Shown here: one piece after another, positions 44,649 through 55,283 of the stretch
Numbering within the stretch: position 1 is the first letter of the stretch
Layout: the number at the start of each line of letters is the position of its first letter
Origin: Arenibacter algicola
GTDB lineage: Bacteria > Bacteroidota > Bacteroidia > Flavobacteriales > Flavobacteriaceae
Assembly: GCF_018860365.1 (NCBI RefSeq)
Contig: NZ_JAHKPO010000002.1
Location: 1 to 59,953 of the forward strand
DNA: 59,953 bases
Reading direction: 5' to 3'
Made by a program: the position numbers and the translations under genes
Notes under the pieces: model-generated
The model's database searches: none
What the model was told of the DNA's origin: nothing
Seen by the model: the letters and a program-made list of their open reading frames with translations, nothing else

Positions 44649-44744
44649 AATTACGATTTAGTACAAATATCTTTTACCCTCATATACCCTTATTTTTTTT
44701 TTACTTCTAGCACTATTCATTTTGTATTCCCCTGGATATATTAA

Positions 44745-46739
<1,995 letters not shown>

Positions 46740-47321
46740 TTATAGCTGATCCTTTTTAATCCATTTTGGCAATGGCAAGGGTTGGTAATTTTTCATTTTA
46801 TGTAAAAGTCCGTCAATAGAATTATCAACCAACAAAATATCATAATATTCCTGCTTCAAAAATCCTTTACTTACCATGGTACGCAACATAGCGAGCAATT
46901 CATCATAAAACCCATTAATATTTAAAAGGCCAATAGGTTTTTGATGCAGCCCAAGTTGAGCCCAGGTAATCATCTCAAATAGCTCCTCCATGGTACCATA
47001 CCCCCCTGGAAGCGTAATAATTCCGTCGGAGAGGTCATGCATCCTTAATTTTCGTTGATGCATATTTTCAGTAATTATAAGTTTGGTAAGTCCTGTATGA
47101 AATACTTCCTTTAATTTTAAAAAATCGGGGATAACACCTATAACCTTGCCCTTATGGTCCAGGGCTCCCTGCGCCAACCTACCCATAATACCTATTTTTG
47201 CGGCACCATAGACCAATGTAATACCCTCCGTTGCAAAAATTGCTCCCAACTCATAAGCACATTCCACTATTTCCGGGTCATTGCCCTCACTACTTCCACA
47301 AAATACGACTATGCTCTCCAT
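46740..47321 (-). CDS. LOG family protein (TIGR00730)
   Basis: A 193-residue lysine-decarboxylase-like fold protein. The family mark PGGYGTMEE (105-113) is complete, with the early VVFCGSSEGNDP and GGAKIGIMG-like YGAAKIGIMGR. LOG proteins hydrolyse cytokinin riboside 5'-monophosphates to free base, and many bacterial members act on purine monophosphates such as AMP. In this genome the product is probably part of nucleotide salvage; cytokinin production is not implied. Translationally coupled to ligA. Confidence 0.9.
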   Translation of the reverse strand: MESIVVFCGSSEGNDPEIVECAYELGAIFATEGITLVYGAAKIGIMGRLAQGALDHKGKVIGVIPDFLKLKEVFHTGLTKLIITENMHQRKLRMHDLSDGIITLPGGYGTMEELFEMITWAQLGLHQKPIGLLNINGFYDELLAMLRTMVSKGFLKQEYYDILLVDNSIDGLLHKMKNYQPLPLPKWIKKDQL

Positions 47322-47392
47322 AAATTATTGAACTTTCCACTTAGGAAAATATTAGTGACTATATCTTTTTTAATTCCCCGGGCTTGCAGGGT

Positions 47393-47406
47393 GCCATGGC
47401 CATGGC
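47393..47406. repeat. Perfect 14-bp palindrome in a GC-rich island
   Basis: GCCATGGCCATGGC is a perfect palindrome in the 101-bp gap between prmC and the LOG gene. The flanking CCCCGGGCTTGCAGGG is also unusually GC-rich compared with this AT-rich window. It is not a clear terminator. Confidence 0.6.
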
Positions 47407-47422
47407 TGCTATTTCCACCTAT

Positions 47423-48286
47423 TCAATTAGGATTGAGCTGCCCTTTTAACATTCTGTCATTTCCAAACATATCTTTTCTGAGTTCAATTTCGGAAAAATT
47501 TTCCGCTTCCAGAAGTTGTTTCATTTCTTCGCCAAGATATTGATTTATCTCAAAAAATAGGACCCCACTTTTCTCTAGGTGACTCAAGGCAAAGCGTGTT
47601 ATTTTTTTGTAGAAAACCAAAGGATCCTGATCGGAAACAAAAAGAGCCAAACCGGGTTCGTGCTCCACGACATTATTTTTCATTTCCAATTTCTCCAATT
47701 CCCTAACATAGGGAGGGTTGGATACTATCACATCAAATTTATCTTTAAATCCCTCAATAGATAAAATATCCGCTTCCAAAAAGACTATGTCCACATCATT
47801 TGCCATAGCGTTCTGTTCTGCCACCTGCAACGCCTTTTTTGATATATCCAGGGCATACACTTTGGCATTGGGCAAGTTTTTGGCCAGGGAGATGGCAATA
47901 CAACCACTACCTGTACCTATATCCAGTATTTTTATCTCTTCCAGGGAATTCTGGGTACCAATCTCATTTATAATCCAATAAACCAATTCCTCCGTTTCGG
48001 GCCTGGGTATCAAAACGTCTTCATCCACACGAAACTCAAGTTCACAAAAATGGGCCTTCCCTAAAATGTATTGAATAGGACGTTCTTGTTTTAATTGGCT
48101 CAATGCATAAAACAATGGTTCCTCATTATCTTTGGACACCACAAGATTAGGTTGCACGGCCAAAACAAACCTTTCCAAACCCAAATAATGATCTATTACC
48201 AAATAAAAGAAACTATCCACCTCCTCTTTTGGAAAAAGAGGGTCTAGTTCTAAATGGTAAATGTTTTTAATTTCTTTTAATAACAT
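47423..48286 (-). CDS. prmC: Release factor glutamine methyltransferase PrmC
   Basis: PrmC methylates the glutamine of the GGQ motif in RF1 and RF2 with SAM. The 287-residue protein has the N-terminal helical domain, the SAM motif KILDIGTGSGCIAISLA and the catalytic motif VSNPPYV. The ATG at 48286 is taken as start; an in-frame TTG two codons earlier is less likely. It precedes the LOG gene and ligA on the minus strand and follows the acetyltransferase by 69 bases. No release-factor gene is in the window. Confidence 0.95.
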   Translation of the reverse strand: MLLKEIKNIYHLELDPLFPKEEVDSFFYLVIDHYLGLERFVLAVQPNLVVSKDNEEPLFYALSQLKQERPIQYILGKAHFCELEFRVDEDVLIPRPETEELVYWIINEIGTQNSLEEIKILDIGTGSGCIAISLAKNLPNAKVYALDISKKALQVAEQNAMANDVDIVFLEADILSIEGFKDKFDVIVSNPPYVRELEKLEMKNNVVEHEPGLALFVSDQDPLVFYKKITRFALSHLEKSGVLFFEINQYLGEEMKQLLEAENFSEIELRKDMFGNDRMLKGQLNPN

Positions 48287-48355
48287 TCTCAATTTTTGGC
48301 AAACATTGTAATCATCATGTACCCAAAAATGGATCCATAATGGTTAAAACTATGT

Positions 48356-48841
48356 CTATAAACTTTTAAGCATCCAAACAGGACAGGAATAATGACCGGT
48401 ATTACCCATTGGCTCTTTTATATAATGAAACCCGGTCTTTAAATATAATTTTTGAGCGTCTTCCATATAGGGCATGGTTTCCAAATAACAGTGTTCATAG
48501 CCATATTCGGTAGCTCTATCCAGACATAGATTGATCATTTTAACCCCCAATCCCCTTCCCCTTGCCTCTTCCAGGAAATACATTTTCTGCAATTCGCATA
48601 CGTTGCCATCGTAATTCTCCAACTGGGCAATTCCGGCACAACCAATAATCTTACCGTTTTCCTCTACCACAAAATAATCGGCCCTTGGCACGTCATAATT
48701 TTCAAACATTCGATCCAAGGCTTTATCGGCATAAGCGGTACCCACTTTAGGAACTCCCAGGTCTTCTAGAACTTTTCTGATTACCCTGGCAACCTCCTCA
48801 TTGTCATTGGACTGAATTTCCCTTATCGTAGTGACTAACAT
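48356..48841 (-). CDS. GNAT family N-acetyltransferase
   Basis: A 161-residue single-domain GNAT enzyme transferring acetyl from acetyl-CoA to an amine. The pyrophosphate-binding loop EARGRGLGVKM is the clear mark; GCAGIAQLENYDGN, ELQKMYFL and QKLYLKTGFHYI are the surrounding strands and helix. The acceptor is unknown. Its ATG abuts the divergent ribD region (CATATG at 48839-48844). Confidence 0.9.
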   Translation of the reverse strand: MLVTTIREIQSNDNEEVARVIRKVLEDLGVPKVGTAYADKALDRMFENYDVPRADYFVVEENGKIIGCAGIAQLENYDGNVCELQKMYFLEEARGRGLGVKMINLCLDRATEYGYEHCYLETMPYMEDAQKLYLKTGFHYIKEPMGNTGHYSCPVWMLKSL

Positions 48842-48883
48842 ATGATTACCAATAATCTACTTATATTGTTCTATTTTTACGAG

Positions 48884-49933
48884 GTGAAGATACACGAAAA
48901 ATATATTTCAAGATGTATACAGCTGGCCAAAAATGGCCTGGGAACTACCTTTCCCAATCCTATGGTGGGCAGTGTTATTGTACATAAAGGCAAAATTATA
49001 GGAGAGGGCTACACCAGTCCCTATGGTGGTGCACATGCAGAGGTAAATGCTGTAAATTCAGTGAAGGACAAGAAGCTTCTAACAGAAGTTACATTATATG
49101 TTACCCTGGAACCATGTTCCCATTATGGAAAAACACCTCCATGTGCAGACCTTATTATTAAGCATCAGATTCCCAATGTTGTTATAGGCCTTTTGGATCC
49201 ACATGAAAAAGTTGCCGGCAAGGGTGTGGAAAAACTAAAAGCTGCAGGCTGCAATGTTATCGTGGGTGTCCTGGAAAAAGAATGCAGGGAACACCATAAA
49301 CGGTTTTTGACCTATCATATCAAAAAGAGACCATATATTATTTTGAAATGGGCAGAAACAGCCGATGGCTTCATAGCTCCCAGCCAAGATAAAAGACGTA
49401 ACAATCCCGAACCATATTGGATCAGCAATCCATACTCCCAACAACTGGTCCACCAATGGCGTAGTCAGGAACAGGCTATTTTGGTCGGGACCAATACAGT
49501 ATTGGCCGATAACCCCAAGTTAAACGTTCGGCATTGGAAAGGGCAGAATCCAATTAGAATTGTTTTGGACAGGGAGTTGAAAATCAGCAATAAACACAAT
49601 GTTTTGGATGGAAGCATAAAAACCATCATCATCACCGCCCATCTGCCCAAAAATCCACAACACGGAATTACATATGAGGTTATTGATTTTGAAAATAATT
49701 TGGCTATCCAAATTTGTACCATCCTACATAAACATGAAATTCTAAGCGTTATCATTGAAGGAGGAGCCAAAACACTACAAAGCTTTATAGACTCTCAATT
49801 ATGGGACGAGGCCAGGATCTTTAAGGGCAAGGATCAATTTGAGGAAGGTCTGAAATCTCCTAGAATCCATGGCTTCCTAGAAAAGGAAACGCAAATAGAA
49901 TCGGACATACTAACACTCTTAAAACATGATTAA
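48884..49933 (+). CDS. ribD: Bifunctional riboflavin biosynthesis protein RibD
   Basis: RibD deaminates and then reduces the pyrimidine intermediate of riboflavin synthesis. The N-terminal deaminase has the zinc site HAEVNAV and PCSHYGKTPPC; the C-terminal reductase has LKWAETADGFIA, EAILVGTNTVLADNP and SVIIEGGAKTL. The GTG at 48884 was chosen because KIHEKYISRCIQLAK is the expected beginning; an ATG 14 codons earlier would add a hydrophobic tail unlike the family and sit against the divergent gene. From GTG it has 349 residues. The next ORF overlaps it by 8 bases. No FMN riboswitch is visible. Confidence 0.94.
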   Translation: MKIHEKYISRCIQLAKNGLGTTFPNPMVGSVIVHKGKIIGEGYTSPYGGAHAEVNAVNSVKDKKLLTEVTLYVTLEPCSHYGKTPPCADLIIKHQIPNVVIGLLDPHEKVAGKGVEKLKAAGCNVIVGVLEKECREHHKRFLTYHIKKRPYIILKWAETADGFIAPSQDKRRNNPEPYWISNPYSQQLVHQWRSQEQAILVGTNTVLADNPKLNVRHWKGQNPIRIVLDRELKISNKHNVLDGSIKTIIITAHLPKNPQHGITYEVIDFENNLAIQICTILHKHEILSVIIEGGAKTLQSFIDSQLWDEARIFKGKDQFEEGLKSPRIHGFLEKETQIESDILTLLKHD

Positions 49934-50528
49934 AAACATCATATTCGATTTTGGGGACATCTTCATCAACCTGGACAAACAGGTAGTTTTTAGAGCATTG
50001 CAAGATAATGGCATCCAAGAATTTTTACCGAAATACCATACTATTAACGAGGACTTCGAAGTTGGTAAAATTAGTCCACAGGAATTTGTAGAGAGACTAC
50101 AACCTGATTTTCCACACCTTAGTCCACAGGCCATTACTGATATTTGGAATTCCATGTTGTTGGATTTCCCAGAATATCGCCTGAACTTTCTGGAAAACTT
50201 GGCAAAAGAAAACAGGTATAGATTATTCCTTTTAAGCAATACCAATGCCTTGCACATTCCACATGTAACCAAGATTATGGGCAATGAAAGTTTTGATCGA
50301 TTTAAAAATTTGTTTGAACAGTTTTATTTATCACACGAAATCCAATTGAGAAAACCAAACCACGAAGTATTTCAATTTGTTCTGGAACAAAATAATTTAA
50401 ACCCGCAGCATACACTGTTTATTGACGACACCAAAGAAAATACGGATGCGGCCAATGAATTGGGTATAAAAACCTGGAACCTTTTGGTGGGCAAGGAAGA
50501 TGTGGTTCATTTAAAGGATAGACTTTAG
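49926..50528 (+). CDS. HAD-family phosphatase, YihX-like
   Basis: A 200-residue haloacid-dehalogenase superfamily hydrolase. Motif I is IIFDFGD, with nucleophile Asp8; the position two residues later is Gly rather than Asp, as in the YihX group. Motif II is LFLLSNTNA, and motif III/IV is KPNHEVF with LFIDDTKENTDAA. The cap domain fills about 17-85. The natural substrate is unknown; in riboflavin synthesis a HAD phosphatase removes phosphate from the pyrimidine product, and overlap with ribD makes that a candidate but unproven. Confidence 0.85.
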   Translation: MIKNIIFDFGDIFINLDKQVVFRALQDNGIQEFLPKYHTINEDFEVGKISPQEFVERLQPDFPHLSPQAITDIWNSMLLDFPEYRLNFLENLAKENRYRLFLLSNTNALHIPHVTKIMGNESFDRFKNLFEQFYLSHEIQLRKPNHEVFQFVLEQNNLNPQHTLFIDDTKENTDAANELGIKTWNLLVGKEDVVHLKDRL

Positions 50529-50529
50529 T

Positions 50530-51393
50530 ATGTTGGACCTTGGATTAAGTATTCTGTTTTCCAGCTTAATTTTTGTGGTGTTTAAATTGTTCGACACCTA
50601 TAAGATTCAGACTCTTTACGCCATCATAATCAACTATGTGGTAGCCTCTGCAGTAGGAATGTTTTTTTATGAAAAAAAAATTGAACTGTTCGAAATTCCG
50701 GCGAAACCATGGTTTCTGGGAACTTTGGTATTGGGCGTATTGTTCATAGTCGTATTTAACCTTATGGCCGCCACCTCTCAAAAAAGTGGAGTCTCAGTGG
50801 CATCGGTTGCTACAAAAATGTCCTTGGTAATACCAGTAATATTTGGTTTGCTGGTATATAATGAAAAACTGGGAGCTTTAAAATCCATAGGTATTCTATT
50901 GGCCTTGGCCGCCGTATACTTTGCATCTGTAAAAGAAAAGGATATCCCGCTTAAAAAAAATATCATTATACTGCCCGCTCTGGTTTTTATTGGTTCCGGG
51001 ATAATAGACACCAGTATTAAGTATTTGGAGGAGACCTTGGTCCCAAACGAGGAGTTCCCGCTATTTTCAGCGGTGGTTTTTGGTTCTGCCGCATGTACAG
51101 GCATTGTCTTTATTGTTATCAAGTCCTTCAAGAAACGGTTAGCACCCAATATAACGACTGCAATCGGAGGAATTACCCTGGGCATTCTAAATTATTTTTC
51201 GATATTTTACCTATTGCGCGCACTACAGCACGAGAACCTAAATAGTGCCTCTGTCTTTACCATTAACAATGTAGCCATAGTTATGTTTTCTACACTTTTA
51301 GGGGTTGTTTTGTTCAAGGAGCGTATTAGCATCAAAAATTGGATGGGAATAACACTGGCCATTATCAGCATTTTCCTAGTGGCTTTTTTTTAA
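50530..51393 (+). CDS. EamA/DMT-family transporter
   Basis: A 287-residue inner-membrane protein with about ten hydrophobic helices in two repeated EamA halves, typical of the drug/metabolite transporter superfamily. The end of each half is recognisable (GALKSIGILLALAAVYFA and RISIKNWMGITLAIISIFL). The substrate is not known. It starts one base after the HAD stop and is followed 9 bases later by the YigZ gene, so it is part of the ribD operon, though this does not show riboflavin-related transport. Confidence 0.9.
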   Translation: MLDLGLSILFSSLIFVVFKLFDTYKIQTLYAIIINYVVASAVGMFFYEKKIELFEIPAKPWFLGTLVLGVLFIVVFNLMAATSQKSGVSVASVATKMSLVIPVIFGLLVYNEKLGALKSIGILLALAAVYFASVKEKDIPLKKNIIILPALVFIGSGIIDTSIKYLEETLVPNEEFPLFSAVVFGSAACTGIVFIVIKSFKKRLAPNITTAIGGITLGILNYFSIFYLLRALQHENLNSASVFTINNVAIVMFSTLLGVVLFKERISIKNWMGITLAIISIFLVAFF

Positions 51394-51402
51394 TATATCT
51401 AT

Positions 51403-52014
51403 ATGGAGTTGGACGTTTACAAAACCTTAAAAGCACCTTCGGAGGAAATTTTGTTCAAAGAACGCAAAAGCAAGTTTTTTGGTTACGCCTACCCAATACA
51501 GCATGAGGACGAGGTAAAACCCATTATTGAGGAGTTAAAAAAACAACACCATACCGCCAACCATGTCTGCTATGCCTGGCAATTGGGGTTTGAGGATATT
51601 AATTACCGGGCCAACGACGATGGTGAACCCAATAATTCCGCAGGAATGCCTATATACGGACAAATACAGTCTTTTGGAGTAACCAACGTCCTAGTAGCCG
51701 TAGCCCGTATCTTTGGCGGCACCAAACTAGGGGTCGGCGGCTTAATATCTGCTTATAGAACAGCTGCGCAAATGGCACTGGATTCAGCGGAAATTATAGA
51801 AAAGACTTTACAGCAACGATATATACTTAGTTTTGAATATTCGGAAATGGACAAGGTTATGCGAACCTTAAAGCAGCATCAAATGGAAATTGTTACCCAG
51901 AAAATGGAAATGGATTGCACAATTGAGATATCCGTTAGGAAAAACGATGCCCTACTTACCGAAAATATTTTCACGGCAATGTATCCCGTGAAAATTAAAA
52001 AACTAGATGTCTAG
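51403..52014 (+). CDS. YigZ/IMPACT family protein
   Basis: A 203-residue protein of the IMPACT (YigZ) family. The signature DDGEPNNSAGMPIYGQIQ and FGGTKLGVGGLI are present in the N-terminal domain; the C-terminal ferredoxin-like part follows from about 135. Members are linked to translation and stress regulation, but no enzyme activity is established. It ends the ribD operon and overlaps the tail of the convergent thioesterase by 12 bases. Confidence 0.93.
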   Translation: MELDVYKTLKAPSEEILFKERKSKFFGYAYPIQHEDEVKPIIEELKKQHHTANHVCYAWQLGFEDINYRANDDGEPNNSAGMPIYGQIQSFGVTNVLVAVARIFGGTKLGVGGLISAYRTAAQMALDSAEIIEKTLQQRYILSFEYSEMDKVMRTLKQHQMEIVTQKMEMDCTIEISVRKNDALLTENIFTAMYPVKIKKLDV

Positions 52015-52401
52015 CTTATCCAGAATATAATCTGGACATTTTATAGGCTTATTGGTTTTCATATCCATAAATGCCAGAACCGTGTTGGCCTCTATTAACA
52101 ATTCTTTGGCCTCATTTCGTATCTCATAGTCAAATTCTATTCTCACCATAGGCCGCTTGCGGATAAAAGTTGTAACCGTTAAAAGATCGTCGTACACTGC
52201 CGATTTCTTAAATAAAATATTTAAAGAAATTACAGGCAACATTATTCCGTTTTCCTCCATCTTTTTGTAGGAAATGCCCATAGACCTTAACCACTCAACC
52301 CGTCCCATCTCCAGATATTGCGCGTAATTCCCATGATAAACCACGCCCATTTGATCTGTTTCGCCATACCTGACCCTAAAAGAAAATTCATTAAAATCCA
52401 T
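52003..52401 (-). CDS. Acyl-CoA thioesterase, YbgC-like hot-dog fold
   Basis: A 132-residue 4-hydroxybenzoyl-CoA-thioesterase-type enzyme. The signature RVRYGETDQMGVVYHGNYAQ includes the expected catalytic Asp in ETDQMG; EWLRSMGISYKKMEENG and EFDYEIRNEAKELLIEA complete the fold. Start at 52401 gives the normal N terminus (DFNEFSFRVRYGE); the longer frame upstream adds an atypical Phe-rich stretch. The substrate is probably a short acyl-CoA. It is convergent with the YigZ gene and divergent from dnaA. Confidence 0.88.
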   Translation of the reverse strand: MDFNEFSFRVRYGETDQMGVVYHGNYAQYLEMGRVEWLRSMGISYKKMEENGIMLPVISLNILFKKSAVYDDLLTVTTFIRKRPMVRIEFDYEIRNEAKELLIEANTVLAFMDMKTNKPIKCPDYILDKLDI

Positions 52402-52600
52402 GTTATTCCGTGTAAAACCTTTATATTTAAAAGTGTGAAAATATTGTGGTACAACATGAGAAAAAAAAAGAGAAAATTCAACCACTTTGGATTTTTTTTT
52501 TAGAATATTTGTTCACATATTTGCCCACTTGATAGTCCCAATTAACCTGGCCGAATATCATCCGTAATTTACACTAACCAAAAAAAAAGAAACTTTAAAA

Positions 52601-54025
52601 ATGAGTGTTACTGCAACGTCCGTATGGAACCATTGTTTGGGCTTTATAAAAGACAATATCCAACCGCAGGCATTCAAAACTTGGTTCGAACCAATAAAAC
52701 CTGTTAAGCTTTCCGATAATGCCCTGAGCATTCAAGTTCCCAGTAAATTCTTTTATGAATGGCTGGAAGAACACTATGTTAAATTATTAAAAGTTGCCCT
52801 TACCAAAGAATTGGGTGAGACTGCTAAATTGGTGTACATCATTAAAATGGAAAACACCTATGGCAATCGTGAACCTTTTACAGAAAAAATACCAAGTTCC
52901 AATAGATCCCATGTAGAGCCCCAAGAATTGGACGTGGCCATAAAATCCAAAAATCCGGAATTAAAAAATCCCTTTGTAATCCCAGGGATAAGAAACATAA
53001 AGATTGAATCCCAATTAAACCCAAGTTATAATTTCGATAATTTCTTGGAAGGCGATTCCAACAGACTGGCAAGATCGGCTGGTATGGCCGTTGCCAACAA
53101 ACCTGGGGGAACCTCCTTTAATCCATTATTGGTGTTTGGTGGTGTAGGTTTAGGAAAAACACATTTGGCCCATGCCATAGGCGTGGAGATCAAGGATAAA
53201 TATCCAGAAAGGACAGTATTATATATCTCTGCTGAAAAATTTACCCAACAATATATTGAATCGGTCAAGAAAAACACAAGAAACGATTTTATACATTTCT
53301 ATCAGTTGATCGATGTGCTCATTATTGATGACGTACAATTTTTATCGGGAAAATCCGGAACACAGGATGTTTTCTTCCATATTTTCAATCATTTGCACCA
53401 AAATGGCAAACAGGTAATCCTAACCTCGGACAAAGCCCCTGTGGATATGCAGGACATAGAACAGCGTTTGCTTTCCCGTTTTAAATGGGGTTTATCTGCT
53501 GAGCTCCAAACACCCGATTACGAAACTAGGATATCGATTTTAAAAAACAAATTGTATCGGGACGGTGTGGAAATGCCCGACGACATCATAGACTATGTTG
53601 CCAAGCATATAAAAACCAATATCAGGGAATTGGAAGGAGCAATAATTTCCTTGATTGCCCAATCTTCCTTCAACAAAAAGGAAGTCACTCTGGAATTGGC
53701 CCAATTGGTAGTGGAGAAATTCGTTAAAAACACCAAAAGGGAAGTGTCCATTGATTATATTCAAAAGGTAGTTTCCGACTATTTTGAAATGGATGTAGCC
53801 ACACTACAGTCAAAAACAAGAAAAAGACATATTGTACAGGCCAGACAATTGGCTATGTTCTTTGCTAAAAAATTCACCAAAGCCTCATTGGCAAGTATTG
53901 GATCCCAAATCGGAAAAAGAGACCACGCTACAGTGCTACACGCATGTAAGACCGTGGATAACCTTGCAGAGACCGACAAGCAGTTCCGAAAATACATAGA
54001 TGACCTAACAAAGAAGTTTTCTTAA
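52601..54025 (+). CDS. dnaA: Chromosomal replication initiator DnaA
   Basis: DnaA binds origin DNA boxes and opens the duplex. The 474-residue protein has the N-terminal helicase-interaction domain (1-85), a linker, the AAA+ domain with GGVGLGKTH (180-188), Walker B LIIDDVQFL and the arginine-bearing LLSRFKWG, and domain IV with KRDHATVLHACKTV, the DnaA signature. No dnaN or gyrB adjoins; this thioesterase-dnaA-phosphatase order is typical of Flavobacteriaceae. Two near -7 sequences (AATATTTG, CATATTTG) occur at 52504-52523. No cluster of DnaA boxes was found, so an origin is not claimed. Confidence 0.98.
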   Translation: MSVTATSVWNHCLGFIKDNIQPQAFKTWFEPIKPVKLSDNALSIQVPSKFFYEWLEEHYVKLLKVALTKELGETAKLVYIIKMENTYGNREPFTEKIPSSNRSHVEPQELDVAIKSKNPELKNPFVIPGIRNIKIESQLNPSYNFDNFLEGDSNRLARSAGMAVANKPGGTSFNPLLVFGGVGLGKTHLAHAIGVEIKDKYPERTVLYISAEKFTQQYIESVKKNTRNDFIHFYQLIDVLIIDDVQFLSGKSGTQDVFFHIFNHLHQNGKQVILTSDKAPVDMQDIEQRLLSRFKWGLSAELQTPDYETRISILKNKLYRDGVEMPDDIIDYVAKHIKTNIRELEGAIISLIAQSSFNKKEVTLELAQLVVEKFVKNTKREVSIDYIQKVVSDYFEMDVATLQSKTRKRHIVQARQLAMFFAKKFTKASLASIGSQIGKRDHATVLHACKTVDNLAETDKQFRKYIDDLTKKFS

Positions 54026-54038
54026 TACCTCCACTGCC

Positions 54039-54497
54039 ATGAGAACCAAAGTCCTTATGGTCTGTTTGGGAAATATATGTAGGTCACCATTGGCCGAGGG
54101 TATTCTGAAAAGCAAATTGGACAAGGAAACCATCCAGGTGGATTCTGCGGGTACCGCCAGTTATCATGTTGGAAAAAAACCGGATAGCAGATCTATATCA
54201 ATTGCCAAAAAATATGGTATCGACATTAGCCAACAGCGATGCAGGCAATTCACAGCCAAAGATTTTGACGAATTCGATCTGATATACGTTATGGACAGAA
54301 GTAATTACGAAAACATAATTGCCCTGGCCGAAAATGAAACCGAGATTGCCAAGGTCAATTTATTACTTCATAAATCAAATGTGGCCAACAAAGAAGTTCC
54401 AGACCCCTATTACGGAGGTGAAGATGGATTTGAAAAAATATTTCATTTAATTGATTCGGCATGCAGCCTTATTGCACAGGACATAATTCATAAATAA
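54039..54497 (+). CDS. Low-molecular-weight protein-tyrosine phosphatase
   Basis: A 152-residue LMW-PTP fold protein. The P-loop CLGNICRSPLAEG places the nucleophile at Cys9 and the binding Arg at 15; the general-acid loop is EVPDPYYGG. It dephosphorylates tyrosine or possibly arginine residues; the substrate is not known. It lies 13 bases after dnaA and 10 bases before the methyltransferase, so it is expressed with them. Confidence 0.92.
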   Translation: MRTKVLMVCLGNICRSPLAEGILKSKLDKETIQVDSAGTASYHVGKKPDSRSISIAKKYGIDISQQRCRQFTAKDFDEFDLIYVMDRSNYENIIALAENETEIAKVNLLLHKSNVANKEVPDPYYGGEDGFEKIFHLIDSACSLIAQDIIHK

Positions 54498-54507
54498 TCT
54501 AATACCT

Positions 54508-55230
54508 ATGGACCAAACAATGGGCACTATTGGAAAGTTGTATTTAATCCCAACAACCTTGGGAGATAACGAACCCTTGGAGGTTCTGCCAATATCCATC
54601 AAAAGGACCATTGAACAAATTGATCATTACATTGTTGAAAACGAAAAAACGGCTAGGCACTTTATAAAAAAGATAAGTTCCAAAAAGTCGCAGCCAAGTT
54701 TACACATCAACGTACTTAACAAATTTACGGAACCAGAAATTCTTCCCACTTTTTTAGATCCTTGTTTTGAAGGCCATAATGTAGGTATTATATCGGAAGC
54801 TGGTTGCCCGGGAATTGCGGATCCCGGTGCAGATATCGTAAGTATTGCCCATCAAAAAGGAGTACAGGTTGTGCCACTGGTTGGCCCCTCCTCTATTGTA
54901 TTGGCCTTAATGGCAAGTGGGCTAAACGGTCAAAGTTTTGCTTTCAACGGCTATTTGCCCATCGAATCCGGGGAAAGAAAAAAGAGCATCAAGAAATTTG
55001 AAAAACTATCCAGAGATTTTGATCAATCACAGATTTTTATTGAAACGCCTTACAGAAACGATAAACTATTGGCCGAATTAATAAAAACACTTTCTCCCCA
55101 AACTTTGGTTTGCATTGCTTGCGACATAACATTGCCCACAGAGTTTATCGCAACCAAAAAAGTGATGGATTGGCAAAGAATTTCTGTTGACCTTCATAAG
55201 AGACCAACTATTTTTATAATTCACGCATAA
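54508..55230 (+). CDS. RsmI-like SAM-dependent methyltransferase
   Basis: A 240-residue tetrapyrrole-methylase-fold protein. It begins GKLYLIPTTLGDNEPLEV, then ISEAGCPGIADPGADIV and PLVGPSSIVLALMASGLNGQ, the marks of the RsmI group that 2'-O-methylates C1402 of 16S rRNA. It is somewhat shorter at the C terminus than E. coli RsmI, so the target could differ. Last gene of the dnaA unit, followed by a strong two-way terminator. Confidence 0.88.
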   Translation: MDQTMGTIGKLYLIPTTLGDNEPLEVLPISIKRTIEQIDHYIVENEKTARHFIKKISSKKSQPSLHINVLNKFTEPEILPTFLDPCFEGHNVGIISEAGCPGIADPGADIVSIAHQKGVQVVPLVGPSSIVLALMASGLNGQSFAFNGYLPIESGERKKSIKKFEKLSRDFDQSQIFIETPYRNDKLLAELIKTLSPQTLVCIACDITLPTEFIATKKVMDWQRISVDLHKRPTIFIIHA

Positions 55231-55236
55231 AAAAAA

Positions 55237-55255
55237 CCCTAACAATATGTTAGGG
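55237..55255. terminator. Bidirectional terminator
   Basis: CCCTAACA (55237-55244) pairs with TGTTAGGG (55248-55255) over a 3-base loop. On the minus strand a run of eight T follows, and on the plus strand CCTTT. It ends the dnaA unit and the convergent lysozyme-like gene. Confidence 0.8.
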
Positions 55256-55283
55256 CCTTTCCATTTTCATAATTACAAATTCT

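Noticed and set aside
48842..48890. FMN riboswitch upstream of ribD
   Set aside because: The region is under 50 bases and has none of the conserved stems of the RFN element.
52486..52600. Possible replication origin next to dnaA
   Set aside because: Only one weak DnaA-box-like sequence (TTGTTCACA at 52509-52517, two mismatches) was seen; no cluster and no dnaN neighbour.
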